Notes: generated from the sequence alone by a model not told the origin. Positions 6,398 through 15,110 are shown, numbered from the stretch's first letter. The stretch is 38,187 nucleotides of DNA from Bog-756 sp035531955 (GCA_035531955.1 DATKRZ010000084.1:1-38187), one strand, 5' to 3'. Numbers and translations: made by a program.

Positions 6398-8029
6398 ATG
6401 GAGCTTCCGTTCACCATGCCGTTCCCACGTCGTCAGCGCCAGGCCCCAACCCGCTCGAAACCCGGGCGACATCACCGCGGGGGCCGGGCCGTCGGGGCGA
6501 TCACGGCCGGCCTCCTCTGCCTGATGGGCTCGATCGCCCTCCCGGCCGGGGCCTCGGCGACCGCCGTCCCGACGGCCCATGCCGTCCCTCAGAGGTCGGC
6601 GTACTGGCTGGTGGCCTCGGACGGCGGCGTCTTCGCCTTCGGCGGTGCCCAGTTCTACGGGTCCACCGGTGGCATCAGCCTGAACCAACCCATCGTCGGG
6701 ATGGCTGGGACCCACGACAGCGCCGGCTACTGGTTGGTCGCCTCCGACGGCGGCATCTTCTCCTTCGGTGACGCGCCGTTCTTCGGCTCCACCGGCAACC
6801 TCCGCCTGAACCGTCCGGTGGTCGGCATGGCGGCCACCCACAGCGGTGCCGGGTACTGGATGGTGGCCTCGGACGGGGGGATCTTCTCCTTCGGTGACGC
6901 GCCCTTCTTCGGCTCCACCGGCAACCTCCGCCTGAACCAGCCGGTGGTGGGCATGGCCGCCACACCGGACGGCGGCGGCTACTGGCTGGTGGCGGCCGAC
7001 GGGGGGATCTTCACCTTCGGCGATGCACAATTCTACGGTTCCACCGGCAACATCCACTTGAACAAGCCCATCGTTGGGATGACGGCGACCCCGAGCGGTC
7101 ACGGCTACTGGTTCACGGCTTCCGACGGTGGGGTCTTCGCCTTCGGCGATGCGCAATTCTTCGGGTCACTGGGCAGCACCCCCCAGAGCCGGCCCATCGT
7201 CTCGGTAACCAGCACCAGCGACGGTGGGGGCTACTGGTTCACCAACAACAACGGTGCGGTCAGCGAATTCGGGGATGCCTATTACTGGGGCTCCGCCCCC
7301 CAGGTGCTCAACAAGCCAGTCGTGGGCATGGCCGAGGCCGCCGGCACCGGGCGCTTCTCTGCGTCCTCGTACCAGTCCGGCTCCTACGGCTACGACATCT
7401 CCAAATGGCAGTGTGCCAACCCGCAATGTCCCAACCTTCCTCCTCCGCCCCACGCCATCGGCATCGTGCAGGCCGCGGCCGCGTCCGGACCAAGTCTCTA
7501 TACGAACCCGTATCTGGCCCAGGAAGCCGCGTGGGCGGGGGCGGGCCTGAACCTCTACGTCTACCTTGCGTTCGCCACGGCCGGATCCAGCAACGATCCG
7601 GCCTGTGCCGCCACCGAGAATCCCGGGGCCTGCAACTACGGTTTCAACACCGCCCAGGCCGCCTTCGACTACGCGGCCTCGACCGGCGTGAACACCTCGG
7701 TGGCCTGGTGGCTCGACGTGGAGCCGGACCCTTCCTGGTCCGGGGACCCCGCCGCCAACGCCTCCCTCGTCCAAGGTGCCATCGCCGGGATCCAGTCGCT
7801 CGGAGTGAACAGCGTCGGCATCTACTCCCAGCCGTCCAACTGGTCGTCCATCGTCGGCAGCTACTCCCCCGGCGTTCCCGAGTGGGTCGCCAACTGGGGC
7901 TCCAACACCCCGCCGTTCAATCCGGCCCAGTACTGCTCGGGATTCAATTTCGCGTCAGGTCCCGTGGTCATGGTGCAGTTCACCGATGGCGCCAACACCA
8001 ACGGGTTCGACAGCGACTACGCCTGCTGA
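6398..8029 (+). CDS. Secreted protein: six 42-aa GYWLVASDGG repeats plus GH25-like domain
   Basis: A 543-residue exported protein. A long basic N-terminus and hydrophobic stretch (about 32-52) form a signal peptide with likely cleavage after GASA (about 54). Residues 69-320 hold six units of about 42 residues of the type YWLVASDGGIFSFGDAPFFG, as found in Acidimicrobiia and probably forming beta-propeller-like blades. From about 330 a second domain begins with YGYDISKWQ and includes WWLDVEPDP, VGIYSQPSNW, PEWVANWG and a closing VVMVQFTDG segment, matching the order of landmarks in GH25 lysozyme-like barrels; DVE would supply the catalytic acids. A peptidoglycan- or glycan-acting wall enzyme is plausible but unproven. 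ATG 6416 is an alternative start. The 208 bp before it hold no feature I can defend. Confidence 0.78.
   Translation: MELPFTMPFPRRQRQAPTRSKPGRHHRGGRAVGAITAGLLCLMGSIALPAGASATAVPTAHAVPQRSAYWLVASDGGVFAFGGAQFYGSTGGISLNQPIVGMAGTHDSAGYWLVASDGGIFSFGDAPFFGSTGNLRLNRPVVGMAATHSGAGYWMVASDGGIFSFGDAPFFGSTGNLRLNQPVVGMAATPDGGGYWLVAADGGIFTFGDAQFYGSTGNIHLNKPIVGMTATPSGHGYWFTASDGGVFAFGDAQFFGSLGSTPQSRPIVSVTSTSDGGGYWFTNNNGAVSEFGDAYYWGSAPQVLNKPVVGMAEAAGTGRFSASSYQSGSYGYDISKWQCANPQCPNLPPPPHAIGIVQAAAASGPSLYTNPYLAQEAAWAGAGLNLYVYLAFATAGSSNDPACAATENPGACNYGFNTAQAAFDYAASTGVNTSVAWWLDVEPDPSWSGDPAANASLVQGAIAGIQSLGVNSVGIYSQPSNWSSIVGSYSPGVPEWVANWGSNTPPFNPAQYCSGFNFASGPVVMVQFTDGANTNGFDSDYAC
6602..7357 (+). repeat. Six tandem ~126-bp coding repeats
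   Basis: In-frame tandem units of about 126 bp encode the YW(L/M/F)xASDGG blades. Units 2 and 3 (about 6728-6979) are nearly identical at DNA level over much of their length, which suggests recent duplication or gene conversion. Units 5 and 6 are the most diverged (unit 6 has NNNGAVSEFGDA). Confidence 0.85.
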
Positions 8030-8053
8030 ATCGATTCTGGTTCCCCCGCCCGC

Positions 8054-8827
8054 CTATCCGGACGGCAACCGGTGGGCGCCGTCGTTGTAGCCGAGGAGCC
8101 GCCATCGCCCCGCCTCGACCTCCCAGCTGGTCATGGAGGCGTGCCCGGTCCGGAGCTGCAGGCGGGCTCCCTCCAGTCCCCCGGCGACCGCCAGCTTGGC
8201 CAGGATCGATGCTTCGATGACCCCGGCGTGGCAGGCGACCACCACCAGCTGCCCGGCCCGGTGGGCCACGATCCCGTCCAGCGCGCCTGCTACCCGGTTG
8301 ACGAATCCGGCCCAGCTCTCTCCTCCGGGGGCGATCGGTCGCCACGGATCGGCATCCCAGTCGAGCATCCCGAATCGCTCGGTGAACTCCGACCAGGTCA
8401 GCCCGTCGGCCTCCCCGGGATGGAGCTCGCACAGCCCGCACTCGGTCAGCAGCCCGAGCGGCGGCCCACGGTGGCCGTCGGCGACAGCCTCCAGGGCGGG
8501 CGCCAGCAGTTCCGCCGTCTCGATGGCCCGGGGCAGCACGCTGGCATAGAGGGCGTCTGCCCCGGCCAGCTCCCCGGTCGCCAGTAGTCGGTCCCGGAGC
8601 GCCTCCACCTGCCGGCGTCCGAGCCCGGTGAGCCCGTCACATCCCAGCTGGCCGCCGCAGACCCCCGACACGTTGCACACCGCCTCCCCGTGGCGGATCA
8701 GCACCAGGCGGGTGGCCCCAGGCGGCAGGGGCGGCACGGTGCGAACCCCCGATGGGACGCTCGGGGCGGGTGCGGGCTCGGGTCCCGCCCCGGCCAGACC
8801 GTCGAATCCGGAGGTCCCGGGGATCAA
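8054..8827 (-). CDS. Histidine phosphatase (phosphoglycerate mutase-like) family protein
   Basis: A 257-residue protein, or 227 if it starts at GTG 8737. The catalytic motif LVLIRHGEAV gives the phospho-His (RHG, His46 in the longer form); PRAIETAELL carries the usual mid-domain Arg/Glu, and VVACHAGVIEA supplies the second catalytic His. These features suit a small-molecule or sugar-phosphate phosphatase rather than a true glycolytic mutase. The TTG at 8827 overlaps the stop of the upstream VWA gene as TTGA, the same coupling seen at rsfS, so I prefer it. The extra 30 residues are Pro/Ala/Gly-rich, and GTG 8737 with GGGGG upstream is a fair rival. It is the last gene of the proA-moxR-VWA unit. 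Substrate unknown. Confidence 0.82.
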   Translation of the reverse strand: MIPGTSGFDGLAGAGPEPAPAPSVPSGVRTVPPLPPGATRLVLIRHGEAVCNVSGVCGGQLGCDGLTGLGRRQVEALRDRLLATGELAGADALYASVLPRAIETAELLAPALEAVADGHRGPPLGLLTECGLCELHPGEADGLTWSEFTERFGMLDWDADPWRPIAPGGESWAGFVNRVAGALDGIVAHRAGQLVVVACHAGVIEASILAKLAVAGGLEGARLQLRTGHASMTSWEVEAGRWRLLGYNDGAHRLPSG

Positions 8828-10320
8828 GCGAGCCCGCCGACGAACTGCTCGAGCTGTCTGAGGGTGCGGCACTCCACCACCTCGTCACAGTGGTTGGCGT
8901 ACTCGCCGACGATCGAATCACCCGAATTCCAGTAGGCGCGAGGCTCGGGGTTGAGCCAGTACACGTGGCGGGCCCGGGCCTGGAGCTCCTTGACCACCCA
9001 GGACTGGGAGGCGTGGTAGTTGTTGCGGGCGTCGCCCAGCAGGAGCACGCTCGACCTCGGGGTGATCTCCTCCCCCCAGCGCTCCCAGAAGACGGTCAAC
9101 GCGTGCCCGTAGTCCGAGTGACCGTCCACCCAGATCACGTCGGCCTCGGTGTTGATCCGGTGCACGGCGTCTGCCGGATCGTCGACGCCCTCGAAGAAGC
9201 TGCTCACCTCGTCGATCCCGTCGATGAAGACGAAACTGCGGACCTTGGAGAACTGGGAGCTGATGGCGTGGACCAGGTGGAGGGTGAAGCGGGCGAAGGA
9301 GGCGACGGATCCCGAGATGTCGGCGATGACCACGATCTCCGGCTTGGACGGGCGGGGGTATCGGAACTTGGGGTCGACCGGAACCCCTCCGGTGGAGAGC
9401 GAGTGGCGCACGGTGGAGCGGAAGTCGAGCGGGCCCTTGCGACCGTGACGGCGCTTCCGGGCCAGGCGGACGGCCAGTTTCCGGGACAGGGGCTGCAGCG
9501 ACTTGCGCAGGGCGACCAGCTCCTCCCGGGTGGCGTGCATCACATCGATGTCCTCGGGCAACGGCTTGCGCAGCGACTTGGCCAGGGCCTGGCTCCCCCG
9601 GTCGGCGACCAGCCGACGGCGGATCTCGTCCTCGATCTCCTTGCGGAGCTGGTCCACCCTCGACTGGTACTCGTCGCGCAACAGACGCTCCTCCAGAGGG
9701 GTGAGGGTCGTCTCCGGCCCCCCCGGGGCCGGCGGGGCCTCGCGGTTGAGCGAGGCGGTGGCGTCCCTGGCCTGGTCGACCAACCGATCGAGCACCCGGT
9801 CGAGGTCGAGGTTCCGGAGTGTCCGGTAGAGGTAGTAGGTCCCGCCCACCGGGCGACCCGCCTCCATCCCCGCGTAGCGGGTCACCGCCTGTCGGGCCAC
9901 GGCCGCCATCATGGCGTCGTTGGCCCCCAGTAGCGCCTGGTAGAGAAGGTCGGCCAGCTCCTCGGGGGTCATCCCCTCCCCACCCCCGGTACCGCCCTTC
10001 CCCTGGCCCCGGCGACCCCCAGAGCCGGCCGCCTCGCCCTCGCCCTCGTCAGACCCGGCCCCGCTCGAGGGATCGTCGGGATCACCGGCGATCCGGTAGC
10101 CGGGCCCGCGCAGGGAGAAGTAGATCTCGAACGCGGTTTCGTAGGCCCGCCAGTGGGACGAGGACTTCACCAGGCTGGCCCCGAGGGTGTACTTCACGGC
10201 CTCGCGGTCCTCCATCGGCACATGGCGGAGCGCCTCGGCCGCGTCGAGGTGCTCGGTCAGGGACACGGGGATGCCCGCGGCGCGGAGCTCGGTCACGAAA
10301 CCGGTGAGCAGTTCGAGCAT
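8824..10320 (-). CDS. VWA domain (CoxE-like) protein, partner of MoxR ATPase
   Basis: A 498-residue protein. The N-terminal part (FVTELRAAGIPVSLTEHLDA; YTLGASLVKSSSHW) is typical of CoxE/YehP-type VWA proteins. A Gly/Glu-rich low-complexity linker lies at about 80-115, then a helical charged middle. The C-terminal von Willebrand A domain carries an intact MIDAS: DISGS with Asp334, Ser336 and Ser338, followed by WVDGHSDYGHAL and VLLLGDARNNY. No signal peptide or TM is present, so it is cytoplasmic. MoxR AAA+ ATPases and VWA partners act together as chaperone-like factors that insert metals or activate enzymes. The gene starts 18 nt after moxR. No CO dehydrogenase or methanol dehydrogenase genes are nearby, so the client is unknown. 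Confidence 0.88.
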   Translation of the reverse strand: MLELLTGFVTELRAAGIPVSLTEHLDAAEALRHVPMEDREAVKYTLGASLVKSSSHWRAYETAFEIYFSLRGPGYRIAGDPDDPSSGAGSDEGEGEAAGSGGRRGQGKGGTGGGEGMTPEELADLLYQALLGANDAMMAAVARQAVTRYAGMEAGRPVGGTYYLYRTLRNLDLDRVLDRLVDQARDATASLNREAPPAPGGPETTLTPLEERLLRDEYQSRVDQLRKEIEDEIRRRLVADRGSQALAKSLRKPLPEDIDVMHATREELVALRKSLQPLSRKLAVRLARKRRHGRKGPLDFRSTVRHSLSTGGVPVDPKFRYPRPSKPEIVVIADISGSVASFARFTLHLVHAISSQFSKVRSFVFIDGIDEVSSFFEGVDDPADAVHRINTEADVIWVDGHSDYGHALTVFWERWGEEITPRSSVLLLGDARNNYHASQSWVVKELQARARHVYWLNPEPRAYWNSGDSIVGEYANHCDEVVECRTLRQLEQFVGGLA

Positions 10321-10338
10321 CGTCGCTGTCCCCCGGCC

Positions 10339-11283
10339 TCAGTCGGGCGACTCCACCCCGGCCAGCTCCTTGGCGGCCCGATCGATGTCCGACCGGTACT
10401 TCAAGAGGATGTGGAGGGTGTCCTTGGCCCGCTCGGCGTCGATCGACTCCACCCCGAGCACGACCAGGGTGCGGGCCCAGTCGAGGGTCTCGGAGACCGA
10501 CGGGTCCTTCTTCAGGTCGAGGGTCCGGATCGAACGCACGATACGTGCCACCTGATCGGCCAACGACCGGCTGATGCCCGGTACCCGGGTTTCGATGATG
10601 GCCCGCTCCCGGTCGAGCAGGGGGTAGTCGATGTGCAGGTAGAGGCAGCGCCGTTTGAGCGCCTCGGAGAGCTCGCGGGTGTTGTTCGAGGTGAGGAAGA
10701 CCAGGGGGATCTGGGTGGCCCGAACGGTGCCGAGCTCGGGAATCGAGACCTGGTACTCCGAGAGGATCTCGAGCAGCAGCGCCTCGGTCTCGAGCTCCAC
10801 CCGGTCGACCTCGTCGACCAGCAGCACGACCGGCTCCGCCGACCGGATGGCCTCGAGCAGCGGTCGGGCCAGCAGGAAATCCTCGGAGAAGATGTCCCCC
10901 TCGAGCTCGTCCCAGGCCTGGCCCGAGTCGGCCTGGATGCGCAACAGCTGCTTCTTGTAGTTCCACTCGTACAGCGCCTTGGACTCGTCGAGGCCTTCGT
11001 AGCACTGGAGCCGGATCAACCGGCTACCGGTCATCCGGGCCACCGACTTGGCCAGCTCGGTCTTGCCCGTCCCCGCCGGTCCCTCCACCAGCACCGGCTT
11101 GGCCAGACGGTCGGCCAGGAAGACCACGCCGGCGATCCCGTCGTCGGCCAGGTAGTCGACGCCTGCGAGGCCTTCCCGGACGGCGGCGATCGAGTCGAAG
11201 CGGGGCGGGCCGGCCACCGGGAACCCGGTGACGACCTCGGGCGGCGGTCCCACCCGGCCGGCCGGGTCGACGACGCCGGTCAT
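10339..11283 (-). CDS. MoxR-family AAA+ ATPase
   Basis: A 314-residue MoxR/CoxD-type ATPase. Walker A is GPAGTGKT at 68-75; Walker B is VVLLVDEVDR with Asp157-Glu158; the sensor-1 region is LVFLTSNNTREL; and the arginine-finger segment is ALKRRCLYLHIDYP. The ATG at 11283 overlaps the proA stop as ATGA, which fixes the start; longer in-frame translation upstream just reads proA out of frame. The VWA partner follows directly. The pair probably forms a ring ATPase plus adaptor that remodels or matures a client. Coupling to proA is positional and may be shared transcription rather than shared function. Confidence 0.9.
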   Translation of the reverse strand: MTGVVDPAGRVGPPPEVVTGFPVAGPPRFDSIAAVREGLAGVDYLADDGIAGVVFLADRLAKPVLVEGPAGTGKTELAKSVARMTGSRLIRLQCYEGLDESKALYEWNYKKQLLRIQADSGQAWDELEGDIFSEDFLLARPLLEAIRSAEPVVLLVDEVDRVELETEALLLEILSEYQVSIPELGTVRATQIPLVFLTSNNTRELSEALKRRCLYLHIDYPLLDRERAIIETRVPGISRSLADQVARIVRSIRTLDLKKDPSVSETLDWARTLVVLGVESIDAERAKDTLHILLKYRSDIDRAAKELAGVESPD

Positions 11284-12536
11284 GACCGCACCTGCCCGGT
11301 GCCCGAGACCACGTACTTGACGGAGGTCAGGTCCCGCAGGCCCATCGGCCCACGGGCGTGGAGCTTCTGGGTGGAGATGCCGATCTCCGCCCCGAGCCCG
11401 AGCTCCTCGCCGTCGATGAACCTGGTCGAGGCGTTGACCAGCACGGCGGCGGCGTCGACCTCGGTGGTGAACCGGTCGGCGGCGGCCAGGTCGCCGGTGA
11501 CGATGGCCTCGGAGTGGCCCGAGGAGAACCGGGCGATGTGGTCCATGGCGCCCTCGAGATCCTCGACCACGGCGACCGAAAGGGTGAGATCGAGGAACTC
11601 GGTGGCGAAGTCGGCGTCGGTGGCCGGGCCCAGTCCGGGGAGCACCGACCGGGTGGCCTCGTCCCCGATCAGGGTCACCCCGGAGAGCGCAGCTGCCACC
11701 CGGGGCAGGAACACGTCGGCCACGGCCCGGTGGACCAGCAGGGTCTCCGCGCTGTTGCAGACACCCGGTCGCTGGGTCTTGGCGTTGACCACGATGGCCT
11801 CGGCCATGGAGAGGTCCGCAGCTGCGTCCACGTAGATATGGCAGTTCCCGGACCCGTCGACCACATAGGGCACGGTGGCGTGCTCGACGACCGAGGCGAG
11901 TAGCGACGGGCCCCCCCGGGGGATCAGGCAGTCGATGAGGCCCTGGAGCTGCATGAAGGCCACCGCCGAGGACCGGCTGGTGTCGGTCACCAGGACCACC
12001 GCGTCGCTCGGCAGCCCGGCCTTGTCCGACCCGTCCCGGAGCGCTCCCACGATGGCTGTGTTGGAGGCGATGGCCGACGACGAGCCCCGGAGGAGTACGG
12101 CGTTGCCGGACTTGACGCACAGCCCGGCGGCGTCACTGGTCACGTTGGGACGGTTCTCGTAGATGATCCCGACCACCCCGAGGGGGACCCGGACCCTCCG
12201 GACCCGCAGCCCGTTGGGGCGGACCCATCCCTCGACGATCTCGCCCACCGGATCGGGCCGGCCGGCGACGCTCCGGAGGCCGGCGGCCATCGAGGCCACC
12301 CGGTCCCCGTCCAGGCGGAGGCGGTCGAGCGAGGTGGGGTCCGCACCGGCCTTCTCGGCCCGGGCCATGTCGGCGGTGTTGGCCTCGAGGATCGGGCCGA
12401 GCCGCTGCTCTAAGAGGTCCGCCGCCCGGAGCAGAGCCTCGTCCCGGGTCGCAGACGAGGACCGGGCCACGAGCCGACCGGCCACCCGGGCGCGGCGCCC
12501 GAGGTCCACGAGCGAGGAGGGCGATGTCGATTGCAC
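11280..12536 (-). CDS. proA: Glutamate-5-semialdehyde dehydrogenase (gamma-glutamyl phosphate reductase)
   Basis: A 418-residue ProA, the usual family length, which reduces gamma-glutamyl phosphate to glutamate semialdehyde for proline synthesis. Landmarks: VPLGVVGIIYENRPNVTSDAAGLCVKSGNAVLLRG, LIDCLIPRGG, YVVDGSGNCHIYVD, and the catalytic Cys260 in NAKTQRPGVCNSAETLL. The chosen start, GTG 12536, gives a normal N-terminus and has TACGCT exactly 6 nt upstream, predicting a leaderless transcript separate from proB, which ends 53 nt away. The stop overlaps moxR (ATGA), so proA heads the moxR-VWA-phosphatase unit. Confidence 0.95.
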   Translation of the reverse strand: MQSTSPSSLVDLGRRARVAGRLVARSSSATRDEALLRAADLLEQRLGPILEANTADMARAEKAGADPTSLDRLRLDGDRVASMAAGLRSVAGRPDPVGEIVEGWVRPNGLRVRRVRVPLGVVGIIYENRPNVTSDAAGLCVKSGNAVLLRGSSSAIASNTAIVGALRDGSDKAGLPSDAVVLVTDTSRSSAVAFMQLQGLIDCLIPRGGPSLLASVVEHATVPYVVDGSGNCHIYVDAAADLSMAEAIVVNAKTQRPGVCNSAETLLVHRAVADVFLPRVAAALSGVTLIGDEATRSVLPGLGPATDADFATEFLDLTLSVAVVEDLEGAMDHIARFSSGHSEAIVTGDLAAADRFTTEVDAAAVLVNASTRFIDGEELGLGAEIGISTQKLHARGPMGLRDLTSVKYVVSGTGQVRS

Positions 12537-12542
12537 CGTGTC

Positions 12543-12548
12543 AGCGTA
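12543..12548 (-). promoter_or_regulatory. -10 box TACGCT of proA operon, leaderless
   Basis: TACGCT on the minus strand, then 6 nt, then the proA GTG. The preceding 41 nt are non-coding after the proB stop, consistent with a dedicated promoter for proA-moxR-VWA-phosphatase. Confidence 0.6.
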
Positions 12549-12589
12549 CTTCCCGGGCCTCCGGCCACTGCACCCGGACCCGGCTGCCG

Positions 12590-13711
12590 CTATTCGAGTA
12601 CCACCAGGTCGTCGCGGTGGACCACCTCGGACGAGACGTCCTCGGGGAGGTCGTCGGACTTCCGCCCCGCCCAGGCCGCCACCTCCGAGGACGACTGGCG
12701 GACCAGGCCCTTGGCGAAGACGGCCCCGTCCTGACCGGCGATCTCGACGGCGTCGTCCACCCCGAAGCCACCCCGGCACGAGAGCACCCCGGCCGACAAC
12801 AGGGAGCGGCCCCGCGCCACCAGTGCCCGACGGGCACCGTCATCGACCACGATGGTCCCTGAGGCGCCGATGGCGAAGGCGATCCACAGCTTGCGGGCGG
12901 GCAGGCGGCGGTCGTGGGGCCGGAACCGGGTGCCCACCCCGGACACCGACCCGGCGACCGCGCCGAGCACACCGGGCCGCGCCGCGTCGGCGATCACCGC
13001 TTCCACTCCCGACCAGGCGGCGATCTTGGCCGCGGCCAACTTCGAACCCATCCCCCCGCTGCCCGCTGCGGTACCCGGACCGCCCGCGATTCGCTCGAGC
13101 TCATGGTCGATCTCGACCACCTCTTCGATCAGTGATGCCCCGCCGGCGTGACGGGGGTCCTCGGTGAACAACCCGGCGGTGTCGGTCAAGAGCACCAGCA
13201 GCTGGGCCCCGATCAGATGGGCGACCAGCGCGGCCAGACGGTCGTTGTCGCCGAAGCGGATCTCCTCGTCGGCCACCGCGTCGTTCTCGTTGACCACCGG
13301 GACGACGCCCAGGTCCAGCAGTCGGGCCAGGGTCTGGCGAGCGTGGAGGTATTGGCTCCGGTGGACGAAGTCGAGGGGGGCGAGCAGCACCTGGCCGACG
13401 TCCAGCCCGTGGCGACCGAGAGCGTCGCTCCACACCCTCATCAATCGGTGCTGGCCGACTGCGGACAATGCCTGGAGCGTCGCCAGATCGGTCGGACGCG
13501 GCTCGGTGGGGGCCAGACTGGTCCGGCCGGCGGCGATCGCACCGGAGGTGACGACCACGACCCGGTTGCCGGCGGAGCGGGCCTCGGCCACCTCTTCCGC
13601 CAGCTTGTCGATGGCATCGGTGTCCACCCGGCCCGACGCCGTGGTCACCGAGGACGACCCGATCTTGACCACCAGCGTGCGCGGTCCCGCTCCGCCCGTC
13701 AGAGGGGTCAC
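12590..13711 (-). CDS. proB: Glutamate 5-kinase
   Basis: A 373-residue ProB that phosphorylates glutamate in the first step of proline synthesis. The amino acid kinase domain (about 1-255) shows LVVKIGSSSVT, VVVVTSGAIAAG, PVVNENDAVADEEIRFGDNDRLAALVA, LLTDTAGLF and GGMGSKLAAAKIA. A C-terminal PUA domain (about 275-370) follows, as in full-length bacterial enzymes. Two adjacent GTG codons can start it; GTG 13711 forms a GTGA overlap with the obg stop and is preferred over 13714. It should be expressed from the obg promoter. proA follows after a gap holding its own promoter. Confidence 0.95.
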   Translation of the reverse strand: MTPLTGGAGPRTLVVKIGSSSVTTASGRVDTDAIDKLAEEVAEARSAGNRVVVVTSGAIAAGRTSLAPTEPRPTDLATLQALSAVGQHRLMRVWSDALGRHGLDVGQVLLAPLDFVHRSQYLHARQTLARLLDLGVVPVVNENDAVADEEIRFGDNDRLAALVAHLIGAQLLVLLTDTAGLFTEDPRHAGGASLIEEVVEIDHELERIAGGPGTAAGSGGMGSKLAAAKIAAWSGVEAVIADAARPGVLGAVAGSVSGVGTRFRPHDRRLPARKLWIAFAIGASGTIVVDDGARRALVARGRSLLSAGVLSCRGGFGVDDAVEIAGQDGAVFAKGLVRQSSSEVAAWAGRKSDDLPEDVSSEVVHRDDLVVLE

Positions 13712-15027
13712 CACGGGCGGCGGCGGGGACCCGGGCCCCCGGTGTACTCCGGCTGGTCGCGATACCAGGTGAAGGACAGCGCGCCGATGTGGACCACGTC
13801 CCCGTCACGGGCCCCGGCCCGGGCCAGCTGGCGGTCCACGCCCATGCGGCGCAGGCGCCCCTGGATGTAGTCCGCAGCCTCGTCGGAGGTCACGTCGTTG
13901 AGGGCGACCGCCCGCTCCGCCACCTTGCCCACCACCCGGTAGACACCCTCTTCGACCCGTTCCACGGCGAACCCTTCGGGGAGGGGCCGATGGACGACGA
14001 TGGCGTGCTCGGCGGCGGGCTGGGCGGCACGAGCCTCGGCCACCTGGCGGGCCAGCCTCCCGACCAGGGTCCCGATGCCCAACCCGGTGACGGCGGACAC
14101 GACCATGTCCGGTCGGAACGAGCCAACGCCGTCACCGCTGGCCCTGGTGACGCCGGCTTCGCCGACCACATCGGCCTTGGACCCCACCACCAGGCGGGGC
14201 CGGTCCACGAGGTCCGGCTGATAGCGCTCGAGCTCCCCGAGGAGGACCCGCTCCTGTTCGCCCGGCGGAACGCCCGTGACCGGGTCGAGCTCGACCAGCA
14301 CGACCAACACCCTGGACCGTGTGATGTGGCGGAGGAACCGGTGCCCCAGCCCCTTACCGTCGGCGGCCCCCTCCACCAGCCCGGGGATGTCTGCCACCGT
14401 GAAGTCGGAGTCGTCATCCGCCCGGACCACGCCCAGGTGCGGCTCCAACGTGGTGAACGGGTAGTCGGCGATCTTGGGCTTGGCCGCCGAGATCCGTGAG
14501 ATGAGCGTGCTCTTGCCCACGTTGGGGAAGCCGACCAGGGCGACGTCGGCGACCAGGGCCAGGTCGAGGTCGTACCACTGCTCGTGGCCCTTCTCCCCCT
14601 GCTCGGCGAAGGCCGGGGCCCGTCGGCGGTTGGTCAGGAAGCTGGCGTTCCCCCGGCCCCCACGACCGCCCTCGCCCGCCAGCCACCGGTCGCCGGGGTT
14701 GGCCAGGTCGACCAGGAACGAGCCGTCGCGGCCCTTGGCCCGGGTTCCGACCGGGACCGGCACGTCGAGGTCGCGGCCCCGCGCCCCGTGCTTCTTCTTC
14801 CCGCCCCCGTGGCCGCCGTCGCCACCCCGCCGATGGGGATGGTCCCGGAAACCGAGCAGCGAGGACTGGTTGGTGGTGGCCACCAGCCACACGTCGCCCC
14901 CCCGCCCTCCATCGCCCCCGTCGGGGCCACCTTTGTCCACGTGGGCCTCACGGCGGAACGCCACCGCGCCCGCCCCCCCGTCGCCGGCCTTCACGTGCAG
15001 TTGTGCCTCGTCGACGAAGCCGGACAT
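13708..15027 (-). CDS. obg: GTPase Obg (CgtA)
   Basis: A 439-residue Obg GTPase, which binds the 50S subunit in ribosome assembly and stringent control. The Gly-rich Obg fold (1-158) has GDGGAGAVAFRRE and GGPDGGDGGRGGDV. The G domain has G1 GFPNVGKST at 166-174, the switch I segment PFTTLEPHLG and G3 ADIPGLVEGA. The C-terminal OCT domain (about 355-425) has FAVERVEEGVYRVVG and DGDVVHIG. The G4 motif reads SKAD (283-286) where NKxD is expected. ATG 15027 lies 6 nt after TAGGAT, a leaderless promoter. The stop overlaps proB. The obg-proB pair is classical; rpmA, usually directly upstream, is separated by two accessory genes. Confidence 0.95.
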   Translation of the reverse strand: MSGFVDEAQLHVKAGDGGAGAVAFRREAHVDKGGPDGGDGGRGGDVWLVATTNQSSLLGFRDHPHRRGGDGGHGGGKKKHGARGRDLDVPVPVGTRAKGRDGSFLVDLANPGDRWLAGEGGRGGRGNASFLTNRRRAPAFAEQGEKGHEQWYDLDLALVADVALVGFPNVGKSTLISRISAAKPKIADYPFTTLEPHLGVVRADDDSDFTVADIPGLVEGAADGKGLGHRFLRHITRSRVLVVLVELDPVTGVPPGEQERVLLGELERYQPDLVDRPRLVVGSKADVVGEAGVTRASGDGVGSFRPDMVVSAVTGLGIGTLVGRLARQVAEARAAQPAAEHAIVVHRPLPEGFAVERVEEGVYRVVGKVAERAVALNDVTSDEAADYIQGRLRRMGVDRQLARAGARDGDVVHIGALSFTWYRDQPEYTGGPGPRRRPW

Positions 15028-15033
15028 GGGCCG

Positions 15034-15039
15034 ATCCTA
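15034..15039 (-). promoter_or_regulatory. -10 box TAGGAT of obg-proB, leaderless
   Basis: TAGGAT, 6 nt, then the obg ATG. There is no Shine-Dalgarno before the ATG. The gap between obg and the upstream MBL gene is about 83 nt. Confidence 0.55.
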
Positions 15040-15110
15040 CCGATCGGCCGTCCGCCGCAGGGTATGACGGCCGGGGCCGGCCCTCAGCGGTCTCGGACCG
15101 GGACTGGCTC

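Noticed and set aside
13300..13711. proB start at GTG 13714
   Set aside because: GTG 13711 gives the usual 4-nt GTGA overlap with obg; the difference is one residue and cannot be settled from sequence.
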